A stretch of DNA of 64,000 nt from Ottowia thiooxydans DSM 14619 (lineage in GTDB: Bacteria > Pseudomonadota > Gammaproteobacteria > Burkholderiales > Burkholderiaceae_C): contig NZ_KE383944.1 of NCBI RefSeq assembly GCF_000422885.1, positions 63,169-127,168 of the forward strand. The letters are read 5' to 3'. The position numbers and the translations under genes are program-made. Below the pieces are notes generated by a model that saw only the letters and a list, made by a program, of their open reading frames with translations, had not been told where the DNA came from and searched no databases. Positions 8,858 through 15,478 of the stretch are shown one piece after another (position 1 is the stretch's first letter; every line of letters begins with the position of its first letter).

Positions 8858-9564
8858 GACGCGCCTCCGAAGGTGGGCCTGACCCAATCCACCACCATAG
8901 GGCCAGCCAAAGCCTGGCCCGGAGAAAGCGTGATCATCAGACGGATTCCATCAGGGACGGCCGTGCCAGCGTCCGCACCGTCGGCGGAGCTGGAAAGAGG
9001 GTTGGTCCAGGCGTTGTTTCGAAAGTAGTGCAATTGCCAATCGAGTGCGGAGGCAATGACTGTTTCAGCGGCTCCTCCGGACGGCGTGCCTTGCAACGAA
9101 GCTGTTTCACCCCAGCGGGCAGCGGCCTCCCACGCGGCCTGCCAGGTTTGAATGGTCTGCACTGGGGGCGATTGCCAGCGCAGCCACTGGCCACTGCCGG
9201 CGCGGCGTGTCCAGGCCACCACACGAATGCCGGCACCTGCATCGCCAGCTGTCGTGCGGGTAACGCGCAAGGTGCTTCCATTCCAGGCCAGGCTGCGGTT
9301 GATGGTTGAAGTGGGGGGGGCGCCGGAGGGGTTTTCCTGAGATTGCCAAACCATCATGGCGTCCAGGTCAGCGCGCCATTGGCCGAGCCCCGCCTGGAGT
9401 GCGAGCACGTCATCCGTGTAGCTGCGGGTACTCTCCTGAGCGCGCGCCATGCCGTCAATGCCACGCCAGGTGAGTAGCGCCATGACGGCCATGATGGACA
9501 GCGCAACCAGCACCTCTATCAGTGTGAAGCCGCGTGGCCTGAGGGCGAATTTTGAGTGGGCCAT
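8854..9564 (-). CDS. gspJ: GspJ, minor pseudopilin
   Basis: Minor pseudopilin of the type II secretion tip complex. The protein (236 residues from ATG 9564) carries the class III prepilin peptide RPRGFTLIEVLVALSIM, cleaved after the glycine by a prepilin peptidase encoded elsewhere, then a T2SSJ domain. A TTG one codon earlier (9567) is possible, but ATG 9564 shares one base with the gspI stop (TGATG) and is the more natural start. It overlaps gspK by 4 bases. Confidence 0.94.
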   Translation of the reverse strand: MAHSKFALRPRGFTLIEVLVALSIMAVMALLTWRGIDGMARAQESTRSYTDDVLALQAGLGQWRADLDAMMVWQSQENPSGAPPTSTINRSLAWNGSTLRVTRTTAGDAGAGIRVVAWTRRAGSGQWLRWQSPPVQTIQTWQAAWEAAARWGETASLQGTPSGGAAETVIASALDWQLHYFRNNAWTNPLSSSADGADAGTAVPDGIRLMITLSPGQALAGPMVVDWVRPTFGGAS

Positions 9565-9923
9565 CAATTGCGCCCAATGATGGTGGATACCCGCAGCACT
9601 TGCACCCCCGCTTCACTCACCGCCGCATCGACGCGGCGGAAGTTGGGGTTGGGCGTGGGGCGCACACTCAGCGTGACCTGCAGACCCAGGTTGGCCTGTA
9701 CGCAATCGCTCGTGCTGTCGCCCACACCAGGCAGTTGGCGCGCTAGCCGCAGGCCGATCAGCTGATTCTCGGCGCAGATCTGTGCCAGCAGCGCATGGCC
9801 CTGCCGTTCTGCATTGCTGGTGAGCGCGGCCGTGGCCTTTAAGCCAGCCACCAGCGCGATGGCCGTGATAGCCAGAGCCACCAGCACCTCGACCAGTGTG
9901 AAACCGCGCGATGGAGTGTTCAT
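9564..9923 (-). CDS. gspI: GspI, minor pseudopilin
   Basis: Minor pseudopilin that initiates the tip complex. The 119-residue product starts SRGFTLVEVLVALAITAIAL, a canonical prepilin cleavage and N-terminal helix, followed by a small T2SSI domain with a QLIGLRL motif. ATG 9923 overlaps the gspH stop (ATGA), and its own stop overlaps gspJ. Length is typical for the family. Confidence 0.94.
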   Translation of the reverse strand: MNTPSRGFTLVEVLVALAITAIALVAGLKATAALTSNAERQGHALLAQICAENQLIGLRLARQLPGVGDSTSDCVQANLGLQVTLSVRPTPNPNFRRVDAAVSEAGVQVLRVSTIIGRN

Positions 9924-10399
9924 GGCGATACGCTGGCCGCCGTAAAGGGCCGCAGCCCGTCTGTGGAAATGCTCACCAGCGGCTGGCTGGTGCCGGCGCG
10001 GTGAATCAGTACTGATTGAGAGCCAATCAAGGGGTCTGGTCCGAGTAGCAGCGGCGCGTTGCCGATCGCGCGGGTCTGACTATCCAGCCATCGGGTGGGC
10101 AGGGGGTCAGAGCCCGGCGGCAGGCCTTGGAAAACAAAGCCATCAGCCGTCGGTTGCCAGCGCACCGGAACGCCCGCTGCGCGAGAGCGCGAACGAGCTG
10201 ATTCCAGCAGCGCGGCAAGTCGTTCTCCATCGCGTGCAAGCGCGTCCGCCGTGCTGTCGCGCATGGCGAGGCTGGCCACGGCGGTGCCTATGGCGATCAC
10301 CGCCATCACCAGCATCAATTCGATGAGCGTGAAGCCGCGTGGGGTGTGACCATCGCATGACAAACGGCTATCGCCTGCCATGGCGTGCCGCCCCCTCAT
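9920..10399 (-). CDS. gspH: GspH, minor pseudopilin
   Basis: Minor pseudopilin joining the tip complex to the GspG fibre. The 159-residue product carries PRGFTLIELMLVMAVIAIG about 20 residues from the start, a prepilin site with a longer leader than its neighbours. ATG 10399 gives that long leader; an in-frame ATG at 10381 would shorten it by six residues. It starts 17 bases after the gspG stop and ends overlapping gspI by 4 bases. Confidence 0.92.
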   Translation of the reverse strand: MRGRHAMAGDSRLSCDGHTPRGFTLIELMLVMAVIAIGTAVASLAMRDSTADALARDGERLAALLESARSRSRAAGVPVRWQPTADGFVFQGLPPGSDPLPTRWLDSQTRAIGNAPLLLGPDPLIGSQSVLIHRAGTSQPLVSISTDGLRPFTAASVSP

Positions 10400-10415
10400 C
10401 GAAGTTCATTCACCA

Positions 10416-10853
10416 TCACTGCCAACTACCGATGTCCGCGTTCTTTCCCTCGCCACCGCTTTGGCCGTCAGCGCCGAAACTCATCACATCCACCTCGCCT
10501 TTCACGCCTGGGTTGAGGTATTGATAAGGACGACCCCAAGGATCATTGGGGAGTTTTTCAAGATATGGCCTCCAGTTTCCAGGCGCCGGAGGTGATGCCG
10601 GGCGTGCGATAAGCGCCTGCAAACCTTGCTCGGCGGTCGGAAAGCGTTGGTTATCCAATTTGTAAAGCTTGAGCGCCTGCATGATGTTGTGGACATCTGT
10701 GCGGGCGGCGGTGCCGCGGGCGTCATCGGTGCGGTCGAGCACGTTGGGCACGATCAACGCGGCCAGCACGCCAATGATGACCAGCACGACCATCAGTTCG
10801 ATCAAAGTGAAGCCAGCGGCACGGCGCCAGCGGGATAGACGGGGTGATGTCAT
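10416..10853 (-). CDS. gspG: GspG, major pseudopilin
   Basis: Major pseudopilin that polymerises into the type II secretion pseudopilus. From ATG 10853 the 145-residue product has a short basic leader, the prepilin site RAAGFTLIELMVVLVIIGVL, and the conserved GspG body with LDNQRFPTAEQGLQAL, LPNDPWGRPYQY and VMSFGADGQ...DIGSW. The open frame continues 31 codons upstream with no family similarity, so 10853 is chosen. It is the first gene of the minus-strand gsp operon, divergent from gspC across a ~75-base promoter region. Confidence 0.96.
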   Translation of the reverse strand: MTSPRLSRWRRAAGFTLIELMVVLVIIGVLAALIVPNVLDRTDDARGTAARTDVHNIMQALKLYKLDNQRFPTAEQGLQALIARPASPPAPGNWRPYLEKLPNDPWGRPYQYLNPGVKGEVDVMSFGADGQSGGEGKNADIGSWQ

Positions 10854-10927
10854 AAAAAACGGTCCGGAAAGGCAAGTCGTATCAATGATAATCGCGAGAT
10901 GATGACAGCTTTTGTTTCTTGGAAGCC

Positions 10928-11452
10928 ATGAAGTCGCGCATGGCATCGCCCCGGATCGTGGTGGGCTTGGTCACGTTCGCCGTTTGGGCCGTGGCAGCAG
11001 GCAGTGCGCTCTATTGGGCCATGTATGCCGCTGGTGCCCAGAGCAGGGGCGTCCCGCCTGCTGCTGGCACGGCGCGATCCGTAGTGGTTGATAGGCAGGT
11101 GGTGGCGCGTGCACTGGGCGCCACAGCGCCCGTGGGCGGGGCAACAGCCGCTGCACCCGACGTGGTCAGCCGCTTGGCACTACGTGGCGTAGTCACGCAT
11201 GATGGGCGCGGCGCAGCGCTGATTGCGGTCAGCGGCAAGCCGGCCAAACCATTTGTCCTGGGGGCCGAGGTTGATAGTGGCTGGACGCTCACCTCAGTGT
11301 CTCCGCGTACAGCGGTGCTTTCAAACAGTGGACGTGAAGCGAGTTTGCACATGCCACTGCCCGCTGCGTCATCTCCTCCAGCCAATGCGGCTACTCCGGC
11401 GTCCCCTGCAGCGCTGCCTTTGATTCCTACGTCTCCTGCGACTTCTGGTTGA
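10928..11452 (+). CDS. gspC: GspC, type II secretion inner-membrane protein
   Basis: Couples the inner-membrane platform to the secretin. The roughly 174-residue product has a membrane segment (VVGLVTFAVWAVAAGSALYWAM) and the homology region (LALRGVVTHDGRGAALIAVSG...VLGAEVDSGWTLTSVSPRTAVLS). The tail is Ala/Pro/Ser rich and no PDZ or coiled-coil domain follows, so this is the short GspC form. ATG 10928 is taken as start; a TTG lies at 10919 and another ATG at 10940. It is the only gsp gene on the plus strand, divergent from gspG. Confidence 0.85.
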   Translation: MKSRMASPRIVVGLVTFAVWAVAAGSALYWAMYAAGAQSRGVPPAAGTARSVVVDRQVVARALGATAPVGGATAAAPDVVSRLALRGVVTHDGRGAALIAVSGKPAKPFVLGAEVDSGWTLTSVSPRTAVLSNSGREASLHMPLPAASSPPANAATPASPAALPLIPTSPATSG

Positions 11453-11599
11453 CTGGCTGAGAGTAGGGCTTGCAAGGGCTAGGTCCATAGAGCCATACCG
11501 TTCAAGGCTCTGTACTCATCTTTCCCCGAAAGGGAAAGACTAATATCTCGAAGGCCGAGCGCAGCAATGGCCCGAGTGAGTCCCCAACCCCTTGAGGCC

Positions 11600-11765
11600 G
11601 TGCCGAGGAGCGCAGGTCAAGGGGCCGGCCATCCGGGGGCGGGCAAGAGCACTGCAAGATGCTCTTGCTTCAAGAACTAGCTTGCGGCAGCTGTTTGAGG
11701 GTAGAGAGCGAAGCGAACGAAGCGAGTTCTGCCGCACCGCGCCGGATGGCCGGCCCCCTTGACCG
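11600..11765. repeat. Nested inverted repeat, MITE-like or structured RNA element
   Basis: Outer arms at 11618-11636 (CAAGGGGCCGGCCATCCGG) and 11742-11761 are inverted copies differing by one G, about 105 bases apart. Inside are two more stems: CAAGAGC/GCTCTTG at 11644-11650 and 11661-11667, and GCGGCAG/CTGCCGC at 11684-11690 and 11729-11735. Together they would fold into a three-stem cruciform or RNA. No coding content was seen. It could be a non-autonomous mobile repeat or a structured transcript end of gspC. Confidence 0.55.
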
Positions 11766-11814
11766 AGCACCGCAGGTTGCCCGGAGCGCAGCGCAGGGAC
11801 ACGGACTTGGGGTC

Positions 11815-11985
11815 GCATTTCTTTGGTTCCTTACTTTGTGCGAGCAAAGAAAGGGACTGCGCTGCCGGGCGCAATCCCGGCCTCCGACCTAAAGAAAAAG
11901 AGGAGAAGGTAACTATCAAGAGCTATCAACAAATCAACCGCCGCTTGCCCTCACCCCAACCCTCTCCCAGGGGGAGAGGGAGTTA
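11815..11985. repeat. Composite interspersed repeat, copy A
   Basis: This stretch contains, in order, a TTTCTTTG...CAAAGAAAG hairpin (about 11818-11853), GCCGGGCGCAATCCCGGCCTCCGACCT (about 11864-11890), AAATCAACCGCCGCTTGCCCTCACCCC, and a CCTCTCCCAGGGGGAGAGGG palindrome ending in AGTTAAA. The same blocks recur in inverted orientation at about 63517-63641, which marks them as an interspersed repeat rather than unique sequence. Function unknown; the palindromes could act as transcription ends for ilvA or gspC. Confidence 0.65.
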
Positions 11986-12076
11986 AACCCTTGCCTTCAC
12001 CGGTTGGCCGGCCCCGCCCCACCCCACCCAAAGGGAGAGGGTGAATACACCCTCACGCGCCAAGACCCGGGCTTTC

Positions 12077-13654
12077 TTACTTCAAAAACAACTTATAAAC
12101 CGGATTTTCCGTCTCCTCCACCCACGGATATCCCAACTCATCCAGAAACACCCGAAACGCTTGATCGTCCGTATGCGGCACCTGCATACCCACCAAAATG
12201 TGCCCATAGTCGGCACCCTGGTTTCGATAATGAAACAGCGAGATATTCCAATTGGGCCGCATCAGGCTCAGGAATTTCATCAGCGCGCCGGGCCGCTCCG
12301 GGAAAACAAAACGCAGCAGACGCTCATCGCGTGCCAAGGGAGAGTGGCCGCCAATCATGTAGCGCACGTGCTCCTTGGCCAGTTCATCCTGGGTGAGATC
12401 CAGCGTAGGAAAGCCTTGCTGTTCCAAGGCAGCGGCAATGCGCGGAGATTCACCCCTGCCTTGCGTGGTCAGCCCCACGAACACGTGTGCCCGGCCAGCA
12501 GCGGCGGCCTCGCTGATACGGTAATTAAATTCGGTCACGCTGCGCGTACCGCCTGGCAACTGGCCAATACTTTCGCAAAAGCGGCGAAAGCTGCCCCGCT
12601 CTTCAGGAACCGTCACCGCGAACAAAGCTTCGCGCTCCTCGCCAACTTCGGCGCGCTCGGCCACAAAGCGCAGCCGATCAAAATTCATGTTCGCGCCGGA
12701 GAGGATCGCCGCATAGGTTTCGCCGCTGGTATTGTGGGTTGCCACATATTGCTTGATGGCCGCCACAGCCATTGCCCCTGAGGGCTCTACGATGCTTCGG
12801 GTGTCTATGAACACATCTTTGATGGCGGCGCACACGGCGTCGGTGTCGACCCGAATGAATTCATCCACTAGTGCACGCGTGACCCGGAAGGTCTCTTCGC
12901 CAGCCAGCTTGACTGCGGTGCCATCGGCAAACAGGCCCACATCCGACAGCGTGACCCGCTCTCCCGCCGCCACCGATTGCGCCATGGCGTCGGAGTCGAT
13001 CATCTGGACTCCGATCACCTTGATATCCGGGCGCACAGCTTTGATGTAGCTCGCCACACCACTGATGAGGCCACCACCGCCGATCGCGACGAACACCGCA
13101 TTGAGTGGCCCCTGGTGCTGACGCAGGATTTCCATGGCGATCGTGCCTTGCCCGGCGATCACGAGCGGGTCGTCGAACGGATGGATGAAAGTCAGTCCTT
13201 GCTCGCGCTGCAACTTGACTGAATGGTCGTAGGCGTCGGAGTAGCTTTCACCCTGCAACACAACCTCTCCGCCGAGTGCTTTGACTGCATCCACCTTGAG
13301 TTGCGGGGTGGTCACCGGCATCACGATGACAGCGCGTGTGCCTAGCTTTTTGGCAGACAGAGACACCCCCTGTGCGTGGTTGCCGGCGGAAGCACAGATG
13401 ACCCCATTGCTGAGCTGCTCAGGCGTCAGGTGCACCATTTTGTTATAGGCACCGCGAAGCTTGAAGGAAAACACCGGCTGCTGGTCTTCTCGCTTCAAAA
13501 GCACTTTATTGTTCAGACGGCGACTCAGCGCCTGCGCAGGGGCAAGGTCTGACTCAATGGCCACGTCGTACACGCGCGCCGTGAGTACCTGTTTCAAATA
13601 GTCGGTATTGGTGAGGCCATGCGTATCGCTGGCCTGCTTGGGAAAAGAAGTCAT
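12077..13654 (-). CDS. ilvA: Threonine ammonia-lyase, biosynthetic
   Basis: PLP enzyme that deaminates threonine to 2-oxobutanoate, the committed step to isoleucine. The 525-residue product has the PLP-lysine motif SFKLRGAYNK (Lys about 65), the CASAGNHAQGVSL substrate loop and GGGGLISG phosphate-binding loop, followed by two C-terminal ACT-like regulatory domains (RFCESIGQLPGG... and LRFVFPERPGALMKFL...), as expected for the allosteric, isoleucine-inhibited form. ATG 13654 is chosen because CCAAGGACTGCC supplies a ribosome site; the frame continues upstream through repeat sequence without family similarity. Confidence 0.95.
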   Translation of the reverse strand: MTSFPKQASDTHGLTNTDYLKQVLTARVYDVAIESDLAPAQALSRRLNNKVLLKREDQQPVFSFKLRGAYNKMVHLTPEQLSNGVICASAGNHAQGVSLSAKKLGTRAVIVMPVTTPQLKVDAVKALGGEVVLQGESYSDAYDHSVKLQREQGLTFIHPFDDPLVIAGQGTIAMEILRQHQGPLNAVFVAIGGGGLISGVASYIKAVRPDIKVIGVQMIDSDAMAQSVAAGERVTLSDVGLFADGTAVKLAGEETFRVTRALVDEFIRVDTDAVCAAIKDVFIDTRSIVEPSGAMAVAAIKQYVATHNTSGETYAAILSGANMNFDRLRFVAERAEVGEEREALFAVTVPEERGSFRRFCESIGQLPGGTRSVTEFNYRISEAAAAGRAHVFVGLTTQGRGESPRIAAALEQQGFPTLDLTQDELAKEHVRYMIGGHSPLARDERLLRFVFPERPGALMKFLSLMRPNWNISLFHYRNQGADYGHILVGMQVPHTDDQAFRVFLDELGYPWVEETENPVYKLFLK

Positions 13655-13700
13655 GGCAGTCCTTGGAAGGACGCCATCATAGGCGTGCTGGAGGATGGCC

Positions 13701-13882
13701 CCCACGCTTCCCCGCTTCGCGCGGTCCGCTGCCCCCCGAGGGGGTCGCATTTTCATCTTGGGGCGGCCCGGCGATGCAAACGTTGCCCCCACGCTGCCCC
13801 GCTTCGCGAGGTCCGCTGCCCTCCGAGGTACCGAAGCCGGCCGCGGCGATTTTCATCTTGGGGACGGCCCGGCGATGAAACG
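13701..13882. repeat. Two direct copies of a REP-like repeat
   Basis: Copy 1 (about 13701-13782) and copy 2 (about 13788-13882) share CCCACGCT.CCCCGCTTCGCG.GGTCCGCTGCCC.CCGAGG, then ATTTTCATCTTGGGG.CGGCCCGGCGATG.AAACG. The second has an extra block (GTACCGAAGCCGGCCGCGGC). They lie in the spacer upstream of ilvA, between it and the terminator of the candidate small RNA. They resemble the short GC-rich intergenic repeats common in this bacterial family. No gene is supported here. Confidence 0.65.
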
Positions 13883-13890
13883 CTTCAGAC

Positions 13891-13985
13891 AAAAAAAACC
13901 CCGAGGCCTTGCGGCATCGAGGTTTGAATCCACCTTTTGAAGGGGTGGAGGAGACAACCGTTAGCAGGGAAACCCTGCTTGCATG
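13891..13985 (-). ncRNA. Candidate small RNA with three stems and an intrinsic terminator
   Basis: On the minus strand a TACACT -10 box (13996-13991) would start transcription near 13984. The RNA then shows a perfect 7 bp hairpin AGCAGGG-TTT-CCCTGCT (13979-13963), a CU-rich stretch containing CUCCUCC (13953-13947) complementary to a Shine-Dalgarno sequence, a 6 bp hairpin TCCACC/GGTGGA (13949-13929), and a strong terminator: CCTCGATGCC-GCAA-GGCCTCGGGG (13922-13899, one mismatch) followed by eight T. Length would be about 94 nt. The next minus-strand gene, ilvA, lies 237 bases beyond the terminator and past REP-like repeats, so a free small RNA is favoured; an attenuated ilvA leader is the alternative. 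Confidence 0.6.
13899..13922 (-). terminator. Rho-independent terminator of the candidate small RNA
   Basis: A 10 bp stem with one mismatch and a GCAA loop is followed on the minus strand by eight T residues (13898-13891). This is the strongest intrinsic terminator in this part of the window and has no minus-strand protein gene upstream of it before coq7, about 700 bases away. Confidence 0.8.
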
Positions 13986-14018
13986 ACGCTAGTGTAGCGA
14001 AAAGCACGGTGATCTGCA

Positions 14019-14047
14019 GGTGATTTGTTGCAACGCAACAAATCACC
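14019..14047. promoter_or_regulatory. 13+13 bp inverted repeat between the small RNA and the OsmC gene
   Basis: GGTGATTTGTTGC-AAC-GCAACAAATCACC is a perfect inverted repeat with a 3-base centre. It sits just upstream of the presumed small-RNA promoter on one strand and of the OsmC gene on the other, so it may be a shared operator. Its core TTGTTGC...GCAACAA recurs at 15293-15316 before the first porin gene. A hairpin role cannot be excluded. Confidence 0.5.
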
Positions 14048-14139
14048 TTTCAAAAAGTGCGCATTTTTGGCGCCCAGCAGGGGGGAATGTGCCAAATCCG
14101 CTACGCTTATCCCTAACTTTCAATAAAAAAGAGTCGTAT

Positions 14140-14592
14140 ATGGAATGCACCGTGAGTTGGACAGGCGCCGCTGGTACGCGCTCAGGCATGGGTTTCGTGG
14201 CCGAAACCGGTTCGGGTCACGTGATTGCGATGGATGGGGCGCCTGATGCAGCCAAGCCAGAAAATGGGGGCCAGAATCTTGCCCCACGTCCTATGGAAAC
14301 GCTGCTGGCCGGCACGGGCGGCTGCACGGCTTATGACGTGGTCCTCATCTTGAAGCGTGGGCGGCACGATGTGCGTGGGTGTTCAGTCAAACTCACGAGC
14401 GAGCGCGCCGAAACCGATCCCAAGGTGTTCACCAGCATTCACATGCATTTCACGGTCATCGCCAAGGGCTTGTCGCCTCAGGTGGTGGAACGGGCGATTG
14501 CGCTCAGTCACGACAAATACTGCTCAGCCACCATCATGTTGGGCAAGACGGCAGAAATTACTACTTCGTTCGAGCTGGTCGAGCCGGCGTAA
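14140..14592 (+). CDS. OsmC/YhfA-family protein
   Basis: OsmC-fold proteins are cysteine-based peroxidases or related hydroperoxide-response proteins; the YhfA branch is less well defined. The 150-residue product has the two family cysteines in GTGGCTAYDV and SHDKYCSAT. ATG 14140 is preceded by an AAAGAG-like site; the frame is open 40 codons upstream without family similarity. It is monocistronic and convergent with coq7. The exact substrate cannot be read from sequence. Confidence 0.88.
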   Translation: MECTVSWTGAAGTRSGMGFVAETGSGHVIAMDGAPDAAKPENGGQNLAPRPMETLLAGTGGCTAYDVVLILKRGRHDVRGCSVKLTSERAETDPKVFTSIHMHFTVIAKGLSPQVVERAIALSHDKYCSATIMLGKTAEITTSFELVEPA

Positions 14593-14615
14593 GAAAGCCT
14601 CTACGCTCGCCAGAT

Positions 14616-14640
14616 CAGCCCATTCACACGTAATGGGCTG
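14616..14640. terminator. Dyad between convergent OsmC gene and coq7
   Basis: CAGCCCATT and AATGGGCTG form an inverted repeat overlapping the end of coq7. It could act as a bidirectional transcription end for the two convergent genes, but lacks a clear T-run on either side. Confidence 0.3.
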
Positions 14641-15259
14641 TACCGGTCATGACACGGGCCGCCAGGCGCATCAACTGGCGCACCGGTAAGGGCAGCTCTA
14701 CGCCACCGGCAAGCAGCGCGGCATCGGCGTGATGCGCTTCATCTTCTTGCATTTGCGCCACGATGGCTCGTGAGGCGGTGTCGTGTGCGGGGAGTCGATC
14801 CAGGTGGCTTCCCAGGTGTTCTGCGACTTGGCGCTCAGTCTCCACCACGAAGCCCAGGCTCAACGCGTCTCCACCTACTCGTCCGGCCACCAAGCCGATG
14901 CCGAAAGCGCCTGCATACCAAAGCGGATTGAGCAGCGAAGGCCGGTCTCCCAACTCCTCCAATCGTTCGCTGGTCCAGGCGAGGTGATCCGTCTCTTCGC
15001 GTGCGGCAGCTTCCAGTTGTTGGCGCAATGTGTCGTTTTTTGTCGTCATCGCTTGCGATGTATAGAGCGCTTGAGCGCACACCTCGCCTACATGATTGAC
15101 GCGCATCAGAGCGCCTGAAAGGCGGCGCTCGGCAGGTGAAAGCGTACCGCTTTCAGCGCCATTTTCAGGGGCAGGCGTAGGGCGCGCGGCTCGCGGAACA
15201 GCGAACAAGGTGCGCATGCCGCTATCCACGGCGCAGAGCAGTCGGTCGGTGAAGTTCAT
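14624..15259 (-). CDS. coq7: Coq7, demethoxyubiquinone hydroxylase
   Basis: Di-iron monooxygenase that hydroxylates 2-octaprenyl-3-methyl-6-methoxy-1,4-benzoquinol late in ubiquinone synthesis, the bacterial Coq7-type replacement for UbiF. The 211-residue product has the ferritin-like carboxylate/histidine ligands in [31 protein letters not shown] and [16 protein letters not shown] 15259 is chosen; the frame stays open far upstream, but that part is antisense to the first porin gene and has no family similarity. No strong ribosome site is seen. Confidence 0.94.
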   Translation of the reverse strand: MNFTDRLLCAVDSGMRTLFAVPRAARPTPAPENGAESGTLSPAERRLSGALMRVNHVGEVCAQALYTSQAMTTKNDTLRQQLEAAAREETDHLAWTSERLEELGDRPSLLNPLWYAGAFGIGLVAGRVGGDALSLGFVVETERQVAEHLGSHLDRLPAHDTASRAIVAQMQEDEAHHADAALLAGGVELPLPVRQLMRLAARVMTGTAHYV

Positions 15260-15292
15260 GGGGTAATGGTAAGGGTTAGAGCGGATTGACGG

Positions 15293-15335
15293 TTTTGTTG
15301 CTGCGTTGCAACAAAAATGTTCCTCGGTTGATAAA
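15293..15335 (+). promoter_or_regulatory. Promoter of the first porin with overlapping palindrome
   Basis: TTGCAA (15306-15311) and GATAAA (15330-15335) are separated by 18 bases, a reasonable sigma-70 promoter. The -35 box lies inside the inverted repeat TTTTGTTGC-TGCGTT-GCAACAAAA (15293-15316), whose core matches the dyad at 14019-14047, as expected if a repressor covers it. Confidence 0.45.
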
Positions 15336-15368
15336 AGACGGTTCTGTCTTTTTCGCGTCACCGCATCT

Positions 15369-15414
15369 TGGTGCAATGGCTCACAGCTTCCCGTTTGCGT
15401 GGAGGTTGGCCCGG
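15369..15414 (+). promoter_or_regulatory. Conserved 5' leader element of the first porin
   Basis: TGGTGCAATGGC...CTTCCC...GGAGGTTGGCCCGG is repeated with few changes at 16639-16681 in front of the second porin gene. Both lie about 70-110 bases before the start codon, so they probably belong to the untranslated leaders and may be a shared control site. Confidence 0.45.
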
Positions 15415-15478
15415 CGGCGGTGGCGACACAAGCAATGCCTCGGCGCCTGTTCGCATATTTCAACTCTGGAGAACCCCA

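Larger units (their letters stand above)
11453..12076. other. Repeat-rich intergenic region between gspC and ilvA
   Basis: No credible gene is seen here. Several frames are open on both strands because the sequence is GC-rich and palindromic, but none resembles a protein. The region holds a nested inverted-repeat structure (11600-11765) and one copy of a composite interspersed repeat (about 11815-11985), both listed separately. The last part (about 12001-12060) has another GGGAGAGGGTGA...TCACC-like palindrome close to the ilvA stop. Confidence 0.7.

Noticed and set aside
11540..11986. Several frames of 75-92 codons in the gspC-ilvA spacer
   Set aside because: They run through palindromic repeat sequence that recurs elsewhere in the window, on both strands, and encode low-complexity peptides.
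13701..13882. Direct repeats considered as a CRISPR array
   Set aside because: Only two copies, each about 85-95 bases with no regular short repeat and spacer pattern, and no cas genes nearby.
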